From Apostichopus japonicus (lineage: Eukaryota; Echinodermata; Holothuroidea; Aspidochirotida; Stichopodidae): a DNA stretch of 64,000 nucleotides. The notes below the pieces were generated by a model that saw only the letters and a program-made list of their open reading frames with translations, was not told the origin of the DNA and searched no databases. Positions 51,101 to 60,100 of the stretch are shown here, piece by piece. The position numbers and the translations under genes are program-made. The stretch lies in the NCBI RefSeq assembly GCF_037975245.1, contig NC_092573.1:200501-264500 (forward strand). The letters run 5' to 3'. Within the stretch, counting starts at the first letter, position 1. Each line of letters begins with the position of its first letter.

Positions 51101-54100
51101 TTTATTATACAGGTGTATGGTAGCTAAATGAGAGACTATGTTAGATCCGATGTATATATCTCGACAACATGCAGTACTGTATTCTACATACACTGACCAA
51201 ATTTCTGCACAAGTTTATTACAATTTGGAACATGGAAATGTTGGTACTTGAAAGTACTTCAGACATTAACCAAAATGCATTTTATAAATCTCAAAATTTC
51301 TTTTCAAAATGTGTATCTTTACACTAAATTATACCTTCTCAAAGAATTTTTCTTTTTTGTATCACATATTCAATGTTTACTTTAGCTGATTTTGATCCAG
51401 ATCATGGTGAGTTCCAACATTTTGATGTAAATTCCCAGCAAATTTACTACAAAAAAACAGTTACACATGACTATCGGATGTATCCTCCTGATGTACACTA
51501 TTAACACTATACTGATAACGTCACCCTCATGGCCAATGTGCTAACTGTAGAGTAAAGTTAATATGTACCTCAATCTTGAAGTAATAACCAGACATGAACT
51601 CCACAGTTCAATGTCCTCAATTACTAGAGCTCTACAGCATACACTCTGGTCACCATGGTTGACAAATTACAACATTTCTGTCAGCAAATAAACAGCATCA
51701 AAATGTATGAAAACCAAGAAAAAGAATCTTTAAAAGAGTTAAGATCATTTCAGTTTCTTGATATATATACAATACCATGCGATTGCATGGCCATTTGGTC
51801 AAAGGCGTCTCAATTCAGAGATCTGGAAAATTATATTGTATTCGGGAGTTCCTTGGTGTCGACTGAGCAAAGAGTTCATATGAATTAACCTTTTAGCTAA
51901 ATAAAATAAAGCCTGCAAAGATGAGAGAAAAAGTAACAGGAAACTGGTAACAACAGAATCGATATAACATCAACAACTCAGCAAAAGGAAATGACTAATT
52001 TCCTGCAATGACACCTCTCTCCAATATACAGTAGAATGTCATAGTTAAAACCCTACATGTGTTACTGGTGGACACATCACACATGCAATGACATCTCCCT
52101 CCAATATACAGTAGAATGTCATAGTTAAAACCCTACATGTGTTACTGGTGGACACATCACACATGCAATGACATCTCCCTCCAATATACAGTAGAATGTC
52201 ATAGTTAAAACCCTACATGTGTTACTGGTGGACACATCACACATGCAATGACATCTCCCTCCAATATACAGTAGAATGTCATAGTTAAAACCCTACATGT
52301 GTTACTGGTGGACACATCACACATGCAATGACATCTCCCTCCAATATACAGTAGAATGTCATAGTTAAAACCCTACATGTGTTACTGGTGGACACATCAC
52401 ACATGCAATGACATCTCCCTCCAATATACAGTAGAATGTCATAGTTAAAACCCTACATGTGTTACTGGTGGACACATCACACATGCAATGACATCTCCCT
52501 CCAATATACAGTAGAATGTCATAGTTAAAACCCTACATGTGTTACTGGTGGACACATCACACATGCAATGACATCTCCCTCCAATATACAGTAGAATGTC
52601 ATAGTTAAAACCCTACATGTGTTACTGGTGGACACATTACACATGCATCATGATGTGGAACATTTTCAATTTATCTCTATAGTTCCAATCAATACATGTA
52701 TATGAACTGCAATTTATAAAAAGTTTTGACATTTTTTGCAGCAAACTCCCACTAACCCACTTCTACGTCAATGCCACCTTGCTCTTGCGGGAAGCCCGAC
52801 AGCAGTCTTTTCTGCTTTGCAAGGCGATTTCCTTGATGATAATAATAAGTTCAAAGTTGTCAAATACTATCTATGTCAATGTACACACACAATAAAGTTC
52901 AGTACTATTCCCTCCTTTTTTAAGTGTGGTGTGTGTCACGTAAGTGGATGCAAAATTCCTGGTATTGATATGCTTCACTGTGTGCATTGGAGCACCTGTA
53001 TCGCATATAAAGAGAAACTAAATTCCGGGTTTCTCGGCTCCTTATTGTTGGTATGTTTCACCGAGATATATCGGAATACCTGTGCTTAGAAATTGTAAGA
53101 GCCGTTACATCATATTAGATTCGTTTTTTTTGTGTGCAAAGTTGATGTTAGGGTGGGGTACAGGAAAGTTAGTTAGTTGCATTCCATCTGGTAACCGTAT
53201 CACGTCGGCGAGAGAGGTAGTTTCTCCGTTATTGAGAACGAGAGTTAACATCTTCAATTAAAAGGCAATGAGGCCTCAAATTGTGTTCCTCTAATATTGT
53301 CACTGAGGACAATTTTGTATACTTGTTATTGAGAACAAGCCGCTACGATACATTGTATTCTCGACGCACGAGGTCGAGCAGAGTGCTTTATTCGTTTAGT
53401 GTGACAAGCGGAGTTTGCTGTATAGTAAACCAGATTACGGGCAGGCGACCCCCAATAATCTGTGAGTATTCTAAGTATTAATGTAAAATTGGTATATTCT
53501 AGGACCACATTAAATGAGAGAGTGTCATCATTTCGTAAATTTATTTGTAAGTAAACTGTATGATTCAAAGTGCTTGAATTGAAACGAAATTCTTAAAAGT
53601 GGTCGAATACCTAGTAGAAATGCTGAGACTAATACATGTAACGAGAGTTAGTTTCATTTTGTCGCATAATTGGTTTATTATTGAGATTGTATGGAATTTA
53701 TATTTGATTGATTGATTTATTTGTTGTATCACGTGAATATGTACAATGTGATAGGAAATCTTCTAAAAAACCTTCAGATGGCTTAACAAAGTAGAGGACT
53801 CCCTGTAAAGAAAAGGGAAGAGTAAACTAAATATATAAGAGCCTTAATTGTTTGAGGAACAAGGGCAGATCTTAAATTTGTCGCGTAAAGAATTTATTGT
53901 GAACAATTTGTAAGATTATTTTTAGAAAGCAAAGGAAATGCTGTATCATGTTTACGTTAATGTGTCTCGAAGGAGTGAGAGTTAAAATGTCCTTTATAAG
54001 TTGCGATAAATCAATCATAGTTTTGCTTCGGGAAATTGACCGTATGTTTAAAACAAATATTAGGAATGGTTTTGTTCCTCTGTTTGTCTACAGGGTTTTA

Positions 54101-57100
54101 TTTTGGGTGACTCCAAACTAACTGCTTGGTGTCACAGGGGTATTCTTCCGTGCCGATAGATGTGGTCTGGTCCACACTTTTAAGACGCCGGATACAGGTA
54201 TCCTGCTTTGACACGTGCGAAAAGCTGAATGGTTTGACTCCGCCTATAGCGACTACCTTGTGGGCGGTGATCTTCTGAAGCCTGTCCTAAAGCGTACTAT
54301 AGCAGTGTCAGTTAGCATAAAGGGGGTAGGATTCACTGGATAAGTATCCAAGGGGGTGTAGTTATTTTCATATGTGTATTTCTTTTATGTTTTCTTTTAC
54401 CAATAATCATTGAAATATCTCGTGCCAATAAATCCATGAGAATTAAAAGCAGAGTGTTTGCGTGGTTTCTTGATTATCGATTGAGCGTTACTTTCTGGAA
54501 AGGGTCACTATGTGTCACTTGTGACAGTGTGCTTCTGTGCTTAAAATAATTCCATTTCCATTTCCATCCATCCATCCATTCATTCATTCATTCATTCCAA
54601 GAAGCAGTCCCCAGGCTTCCTTAGATGTATTTACAGTAGTTCAATAAGCCTATCCAAGGGTAATGAAGTAGTCCAGTGGGGGTCATTAGTGTCAGACATT
54701 ATCAAATTAAATGTCCTACAGAAAAAATAACTTCAATTTTATCAATGAGTCATGGATTATGTCAAGGAGGTGTTCAATTTAATCCCAACTATAGGAGGAT
54801 GAAAAGTGATTTCAAAACCTTGTTGTTACTAACAATGTACGTGCAATTAAAATGTGGCTTTGTATACAGTATCATTATACATGTAAGTGTAACATGAACT
54901 ACAGTGTTGGAATTGAAAGAAACATACTGTACATGCAGTACCACAACATTAACATGGAAGTACACACTAACAGCTCGCCAACACAACAAGACCTACTGTG
55001 TGTTACTCCTGTAGTTTTTGAGCAAAGGGAACTAATGTACCTGATATGAGTACCCATTATTAATATTATTATTATTATAAGGTTCTATTGCAAGACATCC
55101 TTGCAGAGTTTTATAGTCCTGGCAAAAGAACTGAAAAACACAAATCATTGATAATCATTCATTTTAGAGTCCAAAACATTGTAAATTCTGAATCCCTATC
55201 TGATGTGGAAAGTGAAAAACAAATCCTGATGGGAATCATGGAAAGTTTATCGCAGCGTTATATATCCCCCGCCCTGCCACCCTAATTAAAGGCTTTTCCT
55301 TTACTAATATCTAGTGTCCACACTCATCACCGGCTAGGAATCAAGGGACAAAGGGATAGAATCACCAGTCCTGAGAGCACATACACTTTTGAAAACATTT
55401 AAAAATTTCATCACACCAGAATTATAGACAAATAATGCCGACCTTGACAAAAGTGCAGACCTGCCACGATGATGACATCACCAAGAAACCTTCTAAATTT
55501 AGAAATAAGTCATTGAGAATCAGACTTAACTCACAGTGTGAAATGTTGTAGTCTTTCCCTTCAACTGCTACCACTACAATAGCCCTCATCCTATAACGAA
55601 CCTGACATTCCTTTTTGCTTTTCTCATATTCATACTAAATATAATAATATGGTCAATAAAATACTAACTGAAATATGGCCTTTGCTACCCCACCTGTTCA
55701 CTCCGGGGTGAAAATGACTGAAAATGCACAGTGCAGCACAGGGAGTAGTCTGACTCACAGGCCAACCAATTGAATTAAAACTCAAGTGCGGATGACCAAA
55801 AAGTGACTGCTTTTGACAAACCTTGAGCACACAGGATTGAATCCGATGAATGATGCTGTGATACCAAAACTGATTTTCTTGACTCACCAAAGAAAATTAT
55901 TGAAAAAGAGTGGGTTTGTTGTGAGAAAAATTGCCAGTGGGCAAAAAGATACCAGCAGGACACATTGCTATGGCCTAACCTGACCTCCAACTTGATTGGA
56001 AGTCAGGGATGATTCAAATGCTTCTAAACTAATCACACAGTACAAGTTAATAACAGATGGCAACCATAAAAGACACAGTACTGTATGTATTGAAATCAAT
56101 ACGAATAGAAACTAGCCCATCGAAGACAAATCCTGCTTCGCAAATGCCAGGGCGTTTCCTTTTTCTCTTCTTTTTGGAACTTTATTACTGAAAAAATTGA
56201 GAAACAAACAGTTCCTAATCATTAATCCTCCCAAAACTTTAATGCAACCCAGTCAGTGACAAGTCTTTGGTGTTCATTCTGCAGCAGACATGTTACACTA
56301 ATAAACCACAGAATACTGGTCAGGGAGCTCAATAAAAGCACCCTGACTAAACTCACAGAAGTACTAGGGATATCCCTAATCCCAATTGATCCTTTTTAAT
56401 TCCATCCCTATAGAGGTAAATAGATGGACAGTATGTATGTAATAGAAAATGTATAACGATAGCCGGGCCACTTTTTGTGCTCTCTTTCTCTCTATGCCTG
56501 ATAAATGATTGATTAAAGAAATTTCATTGAGATTTCCAATTCACTGTACATGTGCAGCAACTATTTAGCTAATACAAATACAATCAGATTACAGTCAGGA
56601 GAGATTTGGTAGCAAATGTAATTGTAACCTACTTAAAAAAAGTTGTGATCATCTTTTCTGTATTCATTTCTTGTACTAGTGCACTAGCCAAACAGAAAGC
56701 AATAAAGCCTAACTGAAAGCCAGGACATGCTAGAACTGCTGGGTGTTACTAATAATATACCTACTATAAGTGTCCCCAAACATGCATTGAAGTTTAAATA
56801 CTGTTCTGGCAATTTCTACAGTCACTGAGTAGCAGACAATAAATTTCACATGGAAAGGACATTGTAATCGGAACAAACAGTAGGCCTGTAATACATATTA
56901 CTGTATGTAAAGTATAACAGGATTTGAAATCGTGTCTGTGGATTACAGTCATGTCAAAATAAATTTGTTGCCAAGTCCTCGGGCAACAGACAATCTGTAT
57001 ATAACACCCAGAGGCTGTAGCAATCCCTCTGTGTACTAATTAACAACTAGAGCTGCTATCCAACTATCTTGAAATAAACACAAAACAGTCTTGTAGTCAG

Positions 57101-60100
57101 ATGCAGTTTATTCAAATTGATAAATGTTTGAGAGCTACTGGAGGTACATGACCCATAACGGTCAGCTTCCATTTAATTTAATTTTTAGAGTTGTCTTGCC
57201 TCAAGCTGGTTATTTCATTACATATTTATAGTTTATCTATTATCTTATTGCCTGAAAGCATCACCAACAGTGCATTTAAAATTGAAAATCCAGCTCAGTT
57301 TTCACTACGAATATTATGTCCACACGTAACCATCATTTAATCTGATGAACTTAACTGGCAATTTCCTTTCGGTATTCAGCTTTCGCAACTTTCAAGGTTT
57401 CTGATTGCGGAATACACTTCCAGTGCTATAAACAGTCCGAGTTACATGTTTCTGGGTGAAGCTTCTACAATGCTGTGTTTGAGGATTCGAGAAGCGCTGA
57501 GGTATACAGCAATGGGACCTGTTAAAGATAGGTTGCCTGTCTTTTAAGCACTGAATTTTGATTTCATCATCTCGTACAGTAATAAGTAGACTTCATGCAG
57601 GTTGTCACATCCATGACCATGTGACCAACAAATGGCATATAACAAGTATCTATCTGGCAATTAATGTTCTTAAATTTTATGCACATTAAAGTAATTGATT
57701 GCCATTGTTTATAATTTCCTAGTCAGTTTTCTGAAATTTCTGTTGTTCATTAACTTTATTTACTTAATTGTAGACATGCACTTAAAAAATTCCAATTTAA
57801 ATCTAATACAATAGTCAGTGTATCTACAGAAGAGTATACATGTGTATTTAAGCAAGTCAGTCTAGTCCAGCTCACAGTGTGTCTAAGGTTTGCTGGCAGC
57901 AATGTGTGGGTACAATGGCCTGTGGTAGTATTGTACAGTAATAATCAACAAAATTCAAATTTTACAAAATACAGTACAGAATCTATGGGACTTTAAAACC
58001 ATCATGTATTGTTTTTCAATATTGCATCTTGACCCTTGCTACTATTTTATATACTAGCATTGTAATACAATAGGTTTGGATTGCATCAATGCACACTTCT
58101 AGGGAAAACCTACAGGTGTTTAATGGAAGTCCACTGTTCTCACAGGAAATAACTCTGGTTCGTCCACTGTTCTCACTGACCAACAATCTGTTTTCCACAC
58201 CATGAATTTAGTCTTACTGTGACAGTTAAATATAATATTACACGTAATACACACAGTGCTAGATACTGAACTCTGAAACTACCACACTTGGTTAACAGCT
58301 GCCAAAATATAGGGTCTCAGGTTGGTGATGTCATATCCAATGGGAGAAGACAGAAAGGAAACTGCGCTACAATATGAACAACAGTGTGTGCAGTATATGT
58401 GTGTGTGTGCACAGTATAAGTAGGTACAATAAGAGGTCACTGCTAAGGTCAAATACTCCCAGTACATACAATACATAGTACTTACATACTCTCCAAGTGA
58501 AGTGTGGATTGCTTACAGTACATACTCAACTACCTCACACACATGTCAAAACCTATATCAAGCCAATGACACATGACTCATACAATATTAACTGTTCATG
58601 AGGTAAAGATGTCAAAATATGTTGATCAGCTAAAAGCAAGGGTTTCCAAATAAGGTACAATGTATCCTGTAATGTCTATGAGCCAAACCTGTCACATACC
58701 TATGAGAGCTGATAAAGTAATATGGTACATACTGTAGAGTGGGGCATGTCCAGAGCTGCTTACAGTACGTACAGTACAGTGCTGATGCAATAGTCATTCA
58801 AATATGTATCTAGTAAGAAACACCTGTCAAAGCCTCTCATTCCTACACTTAGCAGACAACACTTAGAAGACAACACTTAGAAGACAACATATAGCTACTT
58901 GCTATCCCATAGGTTGCTATCCTATAGGTTCTATACATATAGCTACTTGCTATCCCATTGGTTCTATACATATAGCTACTTGCTATCCCATAGGTTGTTA
59001 TCCCATAGGTTCTATACATTTAGCTACTTGCTATCCCATAGGTTGCTATCCCATAGGTTCAATACATACAGGTATAACAACTTTGAGACACACATGGTTA
59101 AACCTATAGCATAGATACCATTTACCCTGGTTCACGCCTACAGTGTAACTCAACTAACTGTTCATGAGTTCAAGCGTTCAAAGTATACTGACTTGCCTTA
59201 AGCAGTTACAGCATTTAAAGGCATCCATCCTTCTTTACTGATAGAAGTTATAGATTGGTACTGTATGATAAGTACATGGAAAGGAGCATGAAACAGGCTG
59301 TATCATACAGTGTTGCTACCAAATGATATTCAACCATTAATAGTTACTAGAAACACTCACAAAGACCCCTATTCCCCCTCCTTCACCATCCCTCCCTTCA
59401 CCATCCCAACTTCATCATCCCACTGTAATTCTATCATCCCAACTCCACCTTCCCAACTCCACCTTCCCACCACTTTGAGACAATTTACTAGTGTTTACAC
59501 GGGTCCAAAAATCGGGAACCGGGTTCCCGAGAGTCGTTACCCGTCGGGTATTCGGGTACCCAGAAAAAATTGTTTACCCTCGTGTATCACGATTTTCAAG
59601 AAATGACATATATTGGATGCTATTATAAATGAATCATATTCTCTACTGACAATGTTTTCATGTTCAAAAACGTAGGTGTAAGATAAGGTATAAAACCTTC
59701 CTCAATAATTTCTATTTGCTATTGTTTCTTTCATTAACTTGTTAATAACTTCATATAATTAACATTACTACTAACATCTCACTGCCGTCGCTGCTTATGC
59801 TTGCTCTCCACGTCTATTGATCACACCATATAAATATCCAATTTAGCTCTTAAACAGTTGTTACTACTACTATCTATTATGCAGGCCCAGGGTTCGCATT
59901 AGCTGCGAGATTGCGCGATTCGCGCAATTTGATCGCATTTGGAATAAACGATTAGTAAACAGCCACTTGCGATTATTATTTTTTAGTTATCCCGCCTATT
60001 ATCCGTAAACATCTTGTAAAATTCCTTGTCAGCCTTTCCTTCCATGAAATAAACGAATGAATAAATAATAATTTCTTCCACATGGTAGCCTAACACCACA

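Noticed and set aside
52004-52646. CRISPR-like array
   Set aside because: The 80-bp units are contiguous with no unique spacers, in an animal intron.
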